DNA of 64,000 nucleotides, taken from the NCBI RefSeq assembly GCF_007097385.1, contig NZ_VJZS01000003.1, forward strand, positions 1 through 64,000, in the 5' to 3' direction. Positions 24,221-32,714 of the stretch are shown piece by piece (within the stretch, counting starts at the first letter, position 1; each line of letters starts with the position of its first letter). The notes beneath the pieces are model-generated. The model worked only from the letters and a program-made list of their open reading frames with translations. It was not told the DNA's origin and did no database searches. Source of the DNA: Flavobacterium sp. ZT3R18. Its GTDB lineage: Bacteria > Bacteroidota > Bacteroidia > Flavobacteriales > Flavobacteriaceae. A program made the position numbers and the translations under genes.

Positions 24221-26611
24221 ATGAAACGCACAATTAAAAAAGTTGCAGTAATTGGATCCGGGATTATGGGTTCAGGAATTGCTTGTCATTTTGCCAACAT
24301 TGGAGTCGAAGTCTTGCTTTTGGACATTGTTCCAAGAGAATTGACGGATGCAGAAGCCAAAAAAGGGCTTACACTTGAGAGTAAAATTGTTCGCAACCGT
24401 GTGGTAAACGAACATTTGGCCAACTCCTTAAAATCGAAGCCCTCTCCTATTTACAGTCAGAAATTCGCTAGCCGAATTATAACTGGAAACACGACGGACG
24501 ATATGGCCAAGATTGCCAATGTAGATTGGATCATCGAAGTGGTTGTAGAACGTTTGGATATCAAAAAATTGGTTTTTGAACAAATCGAAAAATTCAGAAA
24601 ACCGGGAACTTTGGTAACATCAAACACTTCTGGCATTCCAATTCACTTTATGAGCGAAGGACGCAGCGAAGATTTCCAAAAACACTTCTGCGGTACTCAC
24701 TTTTTTAACCCTGCGCGTTACTTAAAATTATTCGAAATCATTCCTGGTCCGCAAACTTCAACGGAAGTTTTGGATTTCTTAACCATATACGGAGAGAAAT
24801 TCTTGGGTAAAACTTCGGTTGTTGCCAAAGATACTCCTGCCTTTATCGGTAACCGTATTGGTATTTACGGGATTCAAAGTTTGTTCCACTTGGTAAAAGA
24901 GTTGGGATTAACTATTGAAGAAGTAGATAAATTGACAGGACCGGTTATTGGTCGCCCAAAATCGGCTACTTTCAGAACTGTGGATGTCGTTGGATTGGAT
25001 ACTTTGGTACATGTTGCCAACGGAATCTACGAAAACTGCCCAACAGACGAACAACACGAGTTGTTTAAACTTCCAGAATTCGTCAACAAAATGATGGAAA
25101 ACAAATGGTACGGAAGTAAAACAGGTCAAGGTTTCTACAAAAAAGTGGACAGAGACATTCTTTCTTTGGACTTGGACACTCTGGAATACCGTCCTGCCAA
25201 AAGAGCTTCTTTTGCTACTTTGGAATTAACAAAAACGATTGACAAACCCATCAACAGATTCAAGGTTCTGGTAAAAGGAAAAGACAAAGCAGGCGAATTC
25301 TACAGAAAAAGTTTCTCTGGAATGTTTGCTTATGTTTCGAACCGTATTCCTGAAATCTCTGATGAATTATACAAAATAGACGATGCCATGAAAGCTGGTT
25401 TTGGATGGGAAAATGGTCCATTCGAAATTTGGGATGCCATTGGTGTTGAAAAAGGAATTGAAATCATGAAAGCCGAAGGTCAAGAGCCTGCAGCTTGGGT
25501 TACTGAAATGATTGCTTCTGGAAGTAAAAGTTTTTATACTATTAAAGAAGGAGCTACCTATTTCTATAATATTCCAACAAAATCACAAACTAAAGTTCCT
25601 GGTCAAGATGCCTTTATCATCCTGAACAACATTCGCGAAAGCAAAAAAGTATGGAGCAATAGTGGTGCTATCATACAAGATTTAGGAGACGGAATTTTGA
25701 ATTTAGAATTCCAATCTAAAATGAATACCATTGGTGGTGATGTTTTACAAGCTATCAATAAAGCGATCGATTTATCTGAAAAAGAATACCAAGGTTTGGT
25801 TATTGGAAATCAAGCATCGAATTTCTCTGTTGGTGCCAATATTGGAATGATTTTCATGATGGCGGTAGAACAAGAATACGATGAGTTGAATATGGCCATC
25901 AAAATGTTCCAAGACACGATGATGCGTGTGCGTTATTCTGGAATCCCAGTAGTTGTTGCTCCTCACGGAATGACTTTTGGTGGTGGTTGCGAAATGAGCT
26001 TACATGCTGATAAAGTGGTTGCTGCAGCAGAAACCTACATGGGATTAGTAGAATTTGGTGTTGGGGTTATTCCTGGCGGTGGTGGTTCGAAAGAATTGGC
26101 CATGCGTGCATCCGATTTATTCCGTAAAAACGATGTGGAATTGAATGTTTTACAAGAATATTTCATGACCATCGCTATGGCAAAAGTATCAACTTCGGCT
26201 TACGAAGCTTTTGATACTGGACTTTTACAACACGGTAAAGATATTGTGGTAGTAAACAAAGACCGTCAAATTGCCGAAGCTAAGAAACATGCCTTATTAA
26301 TGGCCGAAGCGGGTTATACACAACCAATCCGTAGAACTGATGTGAAAGTTTTGGGTAAACAAGCTTTAGGAATGTTCTTAGTAGGAACCAATCAAATGGT
26401 TGCTGGTAAATACATCTCAGAACACGATTTAAAAATTGCAAACAAACTGGCTTATGTTATGGCTGGTGGTGATTTATCGGAACACACTTTGGTATCTGAG
26501 CAATATTTATTAGACCTTGAACGCGAAGCATTTTTATCACTTTGTACTGAGAGAAAAACATTGGAGAGAATTCAATTTATGTTAACCAAGGGAAAACCAC
26601 TTCGTAATTAG
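24221..26611 (+). CDS. fadN: 3-hydroxyacyl-CoA dehydrogenase / enoyl-CoA hydratase
   Basis: This is a 796-residue bifunctional beta-oxidation enzyme in the domain order of Bacillus FadN. The NAD-binding dehydrogenase comes first (VAVIGSGIMGSGIACHFANIG, 8-28; SNTSGIP; HFFNPARYLKL; a second dehydrogenase domain to about 440). The crotonase/enoyl hydratase domain follows (about 500-700; FSVGANIGMIF, HGMTFGGGCEMSLHADKVVAA, GLVEFGVGVIPGGGG). It hydrates enoyl-CoA and oxidises the hydroxyacyl-CoA in the cytoplasm. It leads an operon with fadA and fadE, with inverted repeats in every junction. The order dehydrogenase-then-hydratase distinguishes it from E. coli FadB. Confidence 0.95.
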   Translation: MKRTIKKVAVIGSGIMGSGIACHFANIGVEVLLLDIVPRELTDAEAKKGLTLESKIVRNRVVNEHLANSLKSKPSPIYSQKFASRIITGNTTDDMAKIANVDWIIEVVVERLDIKKLVFEQIEKFRKPGTLVTSNTSGIPIHFMSEGRSEDFQKHFCGTHFFNPARYLKLFEIIPGPQTSTEVLDFLTIYGEKFLGKTSVVAKDTPAFIGNRIGIYGIQSLFHLVKELGLTIEEVDKLTGPVIGRPKSATFRTVDVVGLDTLVHVANGIYENCPTDEQHELFKLPEFVNKMMENKWYGSKTGQGFYKKVDRDILSLDLDTLEYRPAKRASFATLELTKTIDKPINRFKVLVKGKDKAGEFYRKSFSGMFAYVSNRIPEISDELYKIDDAMKAGFGWENGPFEIWDAIGVEKGIEIMKAEGQEPAAWVTEMIASGSKSFYTIKEGATYFYNIPTKSQTKVPGQDAFIILNNIRESKKVWSNSGAIIQDLGDGILNLEFQSKMNTIGGDVLQAINKAIDLSEKEYQGLVIGNQASNFSVGANIGMIFMMAVEQEYDELNMAIKMFQDTMMRVRYSGIPVVVAPHGMTFGGGCEMSLHADKVVAAAETYMGLVEFGVGVIPGGGGSKELAMRASDLFRKNDVELNVLQEYFMTIAMAKVSTSAYEAFDTGLLQHGKDIVVVNKDRQIAEAKKHALLMAEAGYTQPIRRTDVKVLGKQALGMFLVGTNQMVAGKYISEHDLKIANKLAYVMAGGDLSEHTLVSEQYLLDLEREAFLSLCTERKTLERIQFMLTKGKPLRN

Positions 26612-26623
26612 AAAATAAAACAA

Positions 26624-26677
26624 AGAGAATAGAATATAGATTTAAGACAACGTTTAAAAATCTATTTTCTATTCTCT
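26624..26677. repeat. Inverted repeat in the fadN-fadA junction
   Basis: The arms 26624-26643 (AGAGAATAGAATATAGATTT) and 26658-26677 match at 19 of 20 positions. There is no T run directly after it that would make it a strong terminator, so it is more likely an mRNA stability or processing hairpin within the operon. Confidence 0.7.
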
Positions 26678-26705
26678 ATATTCTCTACTCTTAAAAATAA
26701 AAAAT

Positions 26706-27887
26706 ATGAAAACAGCATATATAGTTAAGGCTTATCGTACTGCGGTAGGAAAAGCACCAAAAGGAGTTTTTAGATTTAAAAGACCTGATGAGTTGGCTGC
26801 AGAAACCATTCAATACATGATGAATGAATTGCCTGATTTTGACAAAACTCGTATTGATGATGTTATGGTAGGAAATGCCATGCCAGAAGCAGAACAAGGT
26901 TTGAACGTGGGACGATTGATCTCTTTGATGGGATTAAAAGTGGATGATGTACCGGGTGTTACCGTAAACAGATATTGCGCATCGGGATTGGAAACAATCG
27001 GAATGGCAACTGCTAAAATCCAATCAGGAATGGCACATTGTATCATTGCCGGTGGAGCCGAAAGCATGAGTTATATTCCAATGGGAGGTTACAAACCTAC
27101 TCCGGATTATGCTGTTGCAAAAGCGGGACATGAGGATTACTACTGGGGAATGGGATTAACATCGGAAGCGGTGGCAAAACAATTCAACATCTCTCGTGCA
27201 GACCAAGATGAATTTGCTTTTCAATCACACAACAAAGCATTGAAAGCACAAGCTGAAGGTAAATTTGACAAACAAATTGTACCAATTACGGTAGAACAAA
27301 CTTTTATCAATGAAAATGGTAAAAAAGAAACCAAATCGTATGTAGTAAACAAAGACGAGGGCCCAAGAGTTGGAACTTCTTTGGAAGGATTAGCAGGTCT
27401 TAGAGCTGTTTTTGCTGCTGACGGAAGTGTAACGGCTGGTAACTCTTCACAAATGAGTGATGGTGCTGCTTTTGTACTGGTTATGAGCGAAGAAATGGTA
27501 AAAGAATTAAACCTGGAACCGATAGCTCGTTTGGTAAACTTCGCCTCTGCAGGTGTTGAGCCAAGAATCATGGGAATTGGTCCTGTAAAAGCGATTCCAA
27601 AAGCGTTGAAACAAGCGGGATTGACTTTAAACGATATCGATTTAATTGAGCTAAACGAAGCTTTTGCTTCACAAGCATTGGCAGTTACCCGTGAATTGAA
27701 CTTGAATCCTGATATTATCAATGTGAATGGTGGTGCTATTGCTTTAGGACACCCACTTGGTTGTACTGGAGCCAAATTATCTGTTCAATTGTTTGACGAG
27801 ATGAAACGCAGAGGAAGCAAATATGGAATTGTGAGTATGTGTGTGGGAACTGGACAAGGTTCTGCAGGGATTTATGAGTTAATGTAA
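26706..27887 (+). CDS. fadA: Acetyl-CoA acyltransferase (3-ketoacyl-CoA thiolase)
   Basis: This is a 393-residue degradative thiolase that cleaves 3-ketoacyl-CoA to acetyl-CoA and a shortened acyl-CoA. Nucleophile Cys91 is in NRYCASGLETI. The conserved GGAIALGHPLGCTGAK holds the active His, and Cys379 is in CVGTGQGSAG. Normal length and no frame disruption. Second gene of the fad operon. A shadow frame on the opposite strand is not credible. Confidence 0.96.
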   Translation: MKTAYIVKAYRTAVGKAPKGVFRFKRPDELAAETIQYMMNELPDFDKTRIDDVMVGNAMPEAEQGLNVGRLISLMGLKVDDVPGVTVNRYCASGLETIGMATAKIQSGMAHCIIAGGAESMSYIPMGGYKPTPDYAVAKAGHEDYYWGMGLTSEAVAKQFNISRADQDEFAFQSHNKALKAQAEGKFDKQIVPITVEQTFINENGKKETKSYVVNKDEGPRVGTSLEGLAGLRAVFAADGSVTAGNSSQMSDGAAFVLVMSEEMVKELNLEPIARLVNFASAGVEPRIMGIGPVKAIPKALKQAGLTLNDIDLIELNEAFASQALAVTRELNLNPDIINVNGGAIALGHPLGCTGAKLSVQLFDEMKRRGSKYGIVSMCVGTGQGSAGIYELM

Positions 27888-28051
27888 AGCCCCCTAACCC
27901 CCGAAGGGGGAATTTCTAAGATTGCCAATAAAAATTAAATTTACAAGTTCTTTAAAAAAAGTATAATCACATCTTTAACTTTATTTAGGTTAAAGAATTT
28001 AAAACCCTACTTACCCCTAGTAGGAATTCCCCCTTTGGGGGTTAGGGGGCT
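27888..28051. repeat. Inverted repeat (GCCCCCTAACCCCC family) in the fadA-fadE junction
   Basis: The arms 27888-27914 and 28025-28051 match at 26 of 27 positions (AGCCCCCTAACCCCC then RAAGGGGGAATT). Each arm also has a small internal hairpin (CCCCC..GGGGG). The left arm starts immediately after the fadA TAA; the right arm ends 3 bases before the fadE ATG and places GTTAGGGGG in Shine-Dalgarno position. The 110-base interior is AT-rich and empty. Confidence 0.8.
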
Positions 28052-28054
28052 GAT

Positions 28055-29845
28055 ATGAGCGACAAAACAAGAGGTGGTCAATTCATCGTAAAAGAAACAA
28101 AATGTGAAGCTATTTTCACGCCAGAAGATTTCAATGAAGAGCAGTTAATGATGCGTGACTCTGTAAAAGAGTTCGTTGATAAAGAATTGTGGGCACACAA
28201 AGATCGTTTTGAGAAAAAAGACTACGCCTATACACAAGAGTGTATGAAAAAAGCGGGAGATCTTGGTTTCTTAAGCGTAGCTGTACCTGAAGCTTATGGC
28301 GGAATGGGGATGGGATTTGTAAATACTGTTTTGGTATGTGATTATATTTCGGGAGCAACGGGTTCATTCTCTACTGCTTTTGGAGCACACACTGGAATTG
28401 GAACAATGCCAATCACATTATACGGAACTGAAGAGCAAAAACAAAAATATGTACCAAAATTAGCTTCTGGAGAATGGTTTGGAGCGTATTGCTTGACTGA
28501 GCCAGGTGCTGGATCGGATGCGAATTCTGGAAAAACAAAAGCTGTTTTATCAGAAGACGGAAAAACATATTCGATCACTGGACAAAAAATGTGGATTTCG
28601 AATGCTGGATTTTGTTCGGTATTCATCGTTTTCGCAAGAATTGGTGACGACAAAAACATTACTGGATTTATCGTAGAAAACACTCCTGATAATGGAATTT
28701 CTATGAATGAAGAAGAGCATAAATTAGGTATTCGTGCTTCTTCTACTCGTCAGGTTTTCTTCAATGATACTAAAGTTCCTGCTGAAAACATGTTGTCTGA
28801 AAGAGGAAACGGTTTCAAAATCGCAATGAATGCCTTGAACGTAGGGCGTATCAAATTGGCAGCAGCTTGTTTGGACGCACAACGTAGAGTAATTACTCAA
28901 GCAGTAAACTATTCTAATGAAAGAATTCAGTTTAATACTGCTATTTCACAATTTGGCGCTATTCGTTCTAAATTAGCTGAAATGGCGACTTCTTGCTACG
29001 CAGGAGAAAGTGCTTCTTACCGTGCTGCAAAAGATATTGAAGATCGTATCACAGAACGTGAAGCCGCTGGATCTTCTCATCAAGAAGCCGAATTGAAAGG
29101 TGTTGAAGAATATGCTATCGAGTGTTCTATCTTGAAAGTAGCTGTTTCTGAAGACGTTCAAGCTTGTGCCGATGAAGGAATTCAAATTTTTGGTGGAATG
29201 GGATTCTCAGAAGACACGCCTATGGAAAGTGCCTGGAGAGACGCTCGTATTGCTCGTATATACGAGGGAACAAACGAAATCAACAGAATGCTTTCGGTTG
29301 GTATGTTGATCAAGAAAGCCATGAAAGGGCATGTTGATTTGCTGGGACCTGCTTCTAAAGTACAAGAAGAATTAATGGGAATTCCATCTTTTGAAACTCC
29401 AGATTATTCTGAGTTGTTTGCTGAAGAAAAAGAAATGATTACCAAATTGAAAAAAGCGTTCCTAATGGTTGCAGGTGGAGCGGTTCAAAAATACGGTCCA
29501 GACTTAGACGCACACCAACAATTATTGATGGCAGCTTCTGATATCTTAATCGAAATCTACATGGCTGAAAGTACCATCTTGAGAACCGAAAAATTAGCCA
29601 AAGCAAACGGTGCTGACAAAGTAAAAGAACAAATCGCCATGGCGCAATTGTACTTGTACCAAGCGGTTGACATTATCACTCAAAAAGGAAAAGAAAGCAT
29701 TATTTCTTTTGCTGAAGGTGACGAACAACGTATGATGTTAATGGGATTACGTCGTTTCACTAAATACACTAACATGCCAAATGTTGTTGGTTTAAGAGAA
29801 ACGATTACTACAAAATTAGTTGCAGAAAACGCATACTGCTTCTAA
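28055..29845 (+). CDS. fadE: Acyl-CoA dehydrogenase
   Basis: This FAD-dependent acyl-CoA dehydrogenase (596 residues) catalyses the first oxidation of beta-oxidation. N-terminal and middle domains are visible (CLTEPGAGSDANSGKTKA, FAD/substrate binding; KMWISNAGF). The C-terminal helical domain follows (QIFGGMGFSEDTPMESAWRDARIARIYEGTNEINRM, containing the catalytic Glu in YEGTNE). About 170 further residues form the extra helical tail typical of very-long-chain/FadE-type enzymes of Gram-positives and Bacteroidota. It is third in the operon, followed by a terminator. The start lies at the edge of a palindromic repeat. Confidence 0.95.
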   Translation: MSDKTRGGQFIVKETKCEAIFTPEDFNEEQLMMRDSVKEFVDKELWAHKDRFEKKDYAYTQECMKKAGDLGFLSVAVPEAYGGMGMGFVNTVLVCDYISGATGSFSTAFGAHTGIGTMPITLYGTEEQKQKYVPKLASGEWFGAYCLTEPGAGSDANSGKTKAVLSEDGKTYSITGQKMWISNAGFCSVFIVFARIGDDKNITGFIVENTPDNGISMNEEEHKLGIRASSTRQVFFNDTKVPAENMLSERGNGFKIAMNALNVGRIKLAAACLDAQRRVITQAVNYSNERIQFNTAISQFGAIRSKLAEMATSCYAGESASYRAAKDIEDRITEREAAGSSHQEAELKGVEEYAIECSILKVAVSEDVQACADEGIQIFGGMGFSEDTPMESAWRDARIARIYEGTNEINRMLSVGMLIKKAMKGHVDLLGPASKVQEELMGIPSFETPDYSELFAEEKEMITKLKKAFLMVAGGAVQKYGPDLDAHQQLLMAASDILIEIYMAESTILRTEKLAKANGADKVKEQIAMAQLYLYQAVDIITQKGKESIISFAEGDEQRMMLMGLRRFTKYTNMPNVVGLRETITTKLVAENAYCF

Positions 29846-29879
29846 TATAAACTCTTTTTTTTAGTTTTTTTTTTTGTTT

Positions 29880-29921
29880 AAAAAGCCGCTATTGTCCCTG
29901 AATGACAATGCGGCTTTTTCT
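29880..29921 (+). terminator. Terminator of the fad operon
   Basis: AAAAGCCGCTATTGTC and GACAATGCGGCTTTTT pair with one bulge around a 7-base loop, then T-rich DNA, 35 bases after fadE. Confidence 0.85.
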
Positions 29922-30037
29922 TTTATGGCTTATTTTTATTTTGAATAAGAAAAGAAAAAGAATATTTTTACTCTTCGCCTTAACCTATGGATTTAGACGA
30001 AGGACTCAAAAAAGTTTAGTTTTTTTTTAAAATAAAC

Positions 30038-30051
30038 ATACCGTTTGGTAT
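30038..30051 (+). promoter_or_regulatory. TetR operator 1
   Basis: ATACCGTTTGGTAT is an imperfect palindrome (ATACC/GGTAT arms) 41 bases before the tetR ATG and just upstream of a TACATTTG -7 element (30060-30067). The same word with one change occurs at 30701-30714. Confidence 0.65.
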
Positions 30052-30091
30052 ATTTCAATTACATTTGTATCAAATTAATACATATTTGCTA

Positions 30092-30682
30092 ATGTCTAAA
30101 GCAGAACGTACCAAACAATTTATAATCGAAAAAACAGCTCCGATATTCAATGCCAAAGGATACGTGGGGACTTCTATGAATGACATAATGCATGCTACTG
30201 GTTTAACCAAAGGTAGTATTTATGGTAATTTCGAAAATAAAGACGAAGTCGCACTGGCTGCTTTTGATCATAATTTTGGTGCAATTGTATCTTATATTAG
30301 GCTAAAAATAGAAGTTCGACCTAAAATAATTGATAAACTTTTGGTCTATCCTGAAACGTACAGGAATTATCTAAAATTATCTTTTCTGGAAGCAGGATGC
30401 CCCATATTAAATACAGCTACCGAAGCCGACGATACACACCCAATGTTAAGAAAGAGAGCTGTCAATGCGCTTAAGTTATGGCAAAATTCTTTAGAAAAAT
30501 ATATTGAAATAGGCATTGAAACAAAAGAAATTAAAGCGAACACAAACGCTGCTGAATTTTCTGCAATCTTAATGTCACTTATAGAAGGGGCTGTAATGCA
30601 AGCTAAAGTTACTGGCAGTTCAACTGTGCTAAATATCACTATGGATTTTTTAGAAAAAATGATTAAAAATTTAAAAGCGTAA
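30092..30682 (+). CDS. TetR/AcrR-family transcriptional regulator
   Basis: This is a 196-residue regulator from ATG 30092 (MSKAERTKQFI). An in-frame upstream ATG-less extension to 30065 runs through the promoter region and is rejected. The N-terminal TetR helix-turn-helix is classic (FNAKGYVGTSMNDIMHATGLTKGSIYGNFENKDEVALAAFDHN). The C-terminal helical domain is a ligand pocket of the YcdC/NemR-like type. Two matching palindromes, one before this gene and one before the next, strongly suggest it represses both itself and the DinB/thioesterase/HD genes downstream. The inducer is unknown. Confidence 0.9.
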   Translation: MSKAERTKQFIIEKTAPIFNAKGYVGTSMNDIMHATGLTKGSIYGNFENKDEVALAAFDHNFGAIVSYIRLKIEVRPKIIDKLLVYPETYRNYLKLSFLEAGCPILNTATEADDTHPMLRKRAVNALKLWQNSLEKYIEIGIETKEIKANTNAAEFSAILMSLIEGAVMQAKVTGSSTVLNITMDFLEKMIKNLKA

Positions 30683-30700
30683 AAAAATTTAAAATAAAAT

Positions 30701-30714
30701 ATACCGATTGGTAT
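30701..30714 (+). promoter_or_regulatory. TetR operator 2
   Basis: ATACCGATTGGTAT matches operator 1 at 13 of 14 bases, and T and A flank it on both sides. It lies 50 bases before the DinB gene, overlapping its likely promoter region (TATAGTTTG at 30712-30720). Confidence 0.65.
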
Positions 30715-30763
30715 AGTTTGTGTGAATGTAAAAATTTCTATAACCCAATAAAATCAAACAAAG

Positions 30764-31279
30764 ATGAATAAAAACGAAATAATAAATAACTTCAATACAG
30801 CACATTTAAAATTTTGGGACACAGCAATTCATTTACCAAATACCAATCTTTCAATAAACGGAAAATGGTCAGTTGCTCACAATGTAGAACATATCAATAT
30901 CATTCTGTTACGAGTTAATAACTATTTGTCACTCCCTAAATCGACTATCAAATCAAATTTCGGATTGTCAGAAAGAACAGTTGAAAGTAATGAAACAGTT
31001 GTCGAAATGTATAAAAATAAGTTAGAAAATGGCACAAAAGCTACGGCTCCATTTATTCCTGAATTAAATTTAGATAAAAATATTAAAGAATTGGTAAGTC
31101 AAGGTAATGAGTTGCTCGTAAGCATAATTTCAAATTTACAAGATTGGACAGAAGAAGAATTGGAGATTTACAATTGTCCGCATCCACTATTAGGAATAAT
31201 TCCCGCCAGAGAAATACTTTATTTTACTATTTATCACGTACAACATCACAACGAAACTATTAAAAATAACTTTATTTAA
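30764..31279 (+). CDS. DinB-like four-helix protein
   Basis: This is a 171-residue protein of the DinB/YfiT fold. Metal-binding histidines fit the pattern: His in WSVAHNVEHI (about 39-43) and the pair in FTIYHVQHHNETI (about 158-163). Such proteins include thiol-dependent transferases (bacillithiol S-transferases), which is notable as bshB1 is in the same window. Substrate is not readable. It is the first gene downstream of TetR operator 2 and is followed 10 bases later by a thioesterase. Confidence 0.82.
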   Translation: MNKNEIINNFNTAHLKFWDTAIHLPNTNLSINGKWSVAHNVEHINIILLRVNNYLSLPKSTIKSNFGLSERTVESNETVVEMYKNKLENGTKATAPFIPELNLDKNIKELVSQGNELLVSIISNLQDWTEEELEIYNCPHPLLGIIPAREILYFTIYHVQHHNETIKNNFI

Positions 31280-31289
31280 AACTAAAATT

Positions 31290-31790
31290 ATGCAAATGAA
31301 TAAAAATCCCAATTCAAAATATAAAATTCGTTTTACAGATTGCGATATGTTCGGACATCTAAATAACTCTAGATATCTGGATTATTTAATTAATGCACGC
31401 GAAGACCATTTAAAAGACTTTTACGACTTTGACTTTAATGAGTATTATAAAAATAATTTAGCTTGGGTAATTGGCAGTCACGAAATTGCATATTTACGAC
31501 CCGCATTTTCCAATGAAATAGTAACAATTCAATCCACATTATTAAATTTAGATATTGAATCACTTCATTTAGAAATTATTATGATGAATGAAGAACAGAA
31601 TAAAATAAAAGCAATTATGAGATCCAGACTAATTCCAATAAACATAAAAACAGGAAGAAAAGAACAACACAAACCCGATTTTATGGAATGGGCCAAAAAT
31701 ATCGAAAATATAGAAATTGATAAACAATTGAACTTACAACAAAGAATTAAGCAATTAACCGCCGAATATAAAACAAAAGAGAGCGTATAA
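31290..31790 (+). CDS. Acyl-CoA thioesterase, 4HBT/YbgC type
   Basis: This is a hotdog-fold thioesterase of 166 residues. The N-terminal RFTDCDMFGHLNNSRYLDYL (about 14-33) is the 4-hydroxybenzoyl-CoA thioesterase signature with the catalytic Asp/His region. IAYLRPAFSNEIVTIQS follows. It hydrolyses an acyl-CoA, probably short or medium chain. It starts 10 bases after the DinB gene and is likely co-transcribed under the TetR regulator. Start could be MNKNPN two codons in. Confidence 0.85.
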   Translation: MQMNKNPNSKYKIRFTDCDMFGHLNNSRYLDYLINAREDHLKDFYDFDFNEYYKNNLAWVIGSHEIAYLRPAFSNEIVTIQSTLLNLDIESLHLEIIMMNEEQNKIKAIMRSRLIPINIKTGRKEQHKPDFMEWAKNIENIEIDKQLNLQQRIKQLTAEYKTKESV

Positions 31791-31830
31791 AAATAAGTGC
31801 AAAACCATTTAGTAACATCAAATATAGATT

Positions 31831-31926
31831 ATGATAGGAGATTTTAACTGGGGCAAAAAAACGGGTGGCAAATTAGATAGTTTTGGTAAAATATATTTTG
31901 CATTCCAAGCCGTTATAGAAAAATAA
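31831..31926 (+). CDS. Possible 31-residue small protein or gene remnant
   Basis: ATG 31831 opens a 31-codon frame (MIGDFNWGKKTGGKLDSFGK then IYFAFQAVIEK) ending in TAA. The composition is protein-like, with aromatic and Gly/Lys content, in an otherwise empty 160-bp gap. It may be a real small gene of the TetR operon, or the displaced start of the next HD gene, which begins one frame over. I do not recognise it. Confidence 0.3.
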   Translation: MIGDFNWGKKTGGKLDSFGKIYFAFQAVIEK

Positions 31927-31951
31927 AATAATAAAAAGTCTAGTCCACAAA

Positions 31952-32566
31952 TTGTTTTTATCAAATGAAAATGATTTTAAAATCCCCGATTCGGCAATAA
32001 TAAAACATACAATAGAATTTTTAAAAGATACACATCAGCAATTTTTAATTAACCATTGTTTTAGAACTTATATTTTCGGAAATATTTACAGTAAAAAAGA
32101 AAATATTGCTTTTGACAAAGAACTATTGGCTATTGCATCTTTACTACATGATATCGGGCTTACTCACTATCATCAAAACAAACATTCAAATTGTAATTGC
32201 TTTGCAATTGAAGGTGCTATTGAAACGGGTTTGTTTCTCGAAAGTTTAGAACAAATGGAAAAGGATAAAATAGAAACAATTCAAAATGCTATAGCATTAC
32301 ATTTAAATATTAAAGTTTCAAAAAATCTACCCGAAGCTTACCTATTAAACAAAGGGGCAGCAATTGATGTTATTGGTAAATATTATAACAATTTCCCTGC
32401 CGAAACGATGAGCAAGATTATACAAAATTATTCACGACTTCAATTCAAAAATAAAATTCACGCTTTATTGAAACAACAATGTACATTACGACCTCAATCA
32501 AGAATGTCGCTTTTATATCAGCATGGTTTTGATAAATTAATAAAGCATTCTGCTTTTGATGACTAA
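31952..32566 (+). CDS. HD-domain hydrolase (cyanamide hydratase-like)
   Basis: This is a 204-residue helical HD protein. NHCFRTYIFGNIY (about 34-46) gives the first His; LLHDIGLTHYH (about 67-77) is the HD motif. A later conserved Asp lies in KGAAIDVIG. The series resembles the cyanamide hydratase/Ddi2 family and related enzymes acting on small molecules. The start is uncertain: the annotated TTG at 31952 has no ATG upstream, though the frame stays open. The next in-frame ATG would remove the conserved IPDS segment's lead-in. It is probably the last gene of the TetR-controlled set. Confidence 0.75.
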   Translation: MFLSNENDFKIPDSAIIKHTIEFLKDTHQQFLINHCFRTYIFGNIYSKKENIAFDKELLAIASLLHDIGLTHYHQNKHSNCNCFAIEGAIETGLFLESLEQMEKDKIETIQNAIALHLNIKVSKNLPEAYLLNKGAAIDVIGKYYNNFPAETMSKIIQNYSRLQFKNKIHALLKQQCTLRPQSRMSLLYQHGFDKLIKHSAFDD

Positions 32567-32666
32567 ACCACCATGACCTAAAAGTTCATAGATTTAGTTG
32601 GTAGACTGAAATTCTGAAAGGTTGAACACTTATTTATTGGTCACGAATTACACAAATTTTAGAATT

Positions 32667-32706
32667 AAAAAAAGGGTACAATCAAGATTTGATTGTACCC
32701 TTTTTT
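32667..32706. terminator. Bidirectional terminator
   Basis: An 18-bp stem (arm AAAAAAGGGTACAATCAA) with a GAT loop has A and T runs on both sides. It lies between the HD gene (plus) and the DUF6515 gene (minus), which converge here. Confidence 0.9.
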
Positions 32707-32714
32707 AAACTTAT

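Noticed and set aside
27221..27775. 184-codon minus-strand frame opposite the thiolase
   Set aside because: It is a shadow of fadA; Pro/Ala/Ser-rich composition arises from the sense codons.
30065..30091. Nine-codon upstream extension of the TetR regulator
   Set aside because: It begins at a non-ATG codon inside the promoter -7 element; MSKAERTKQF is the normal family start.
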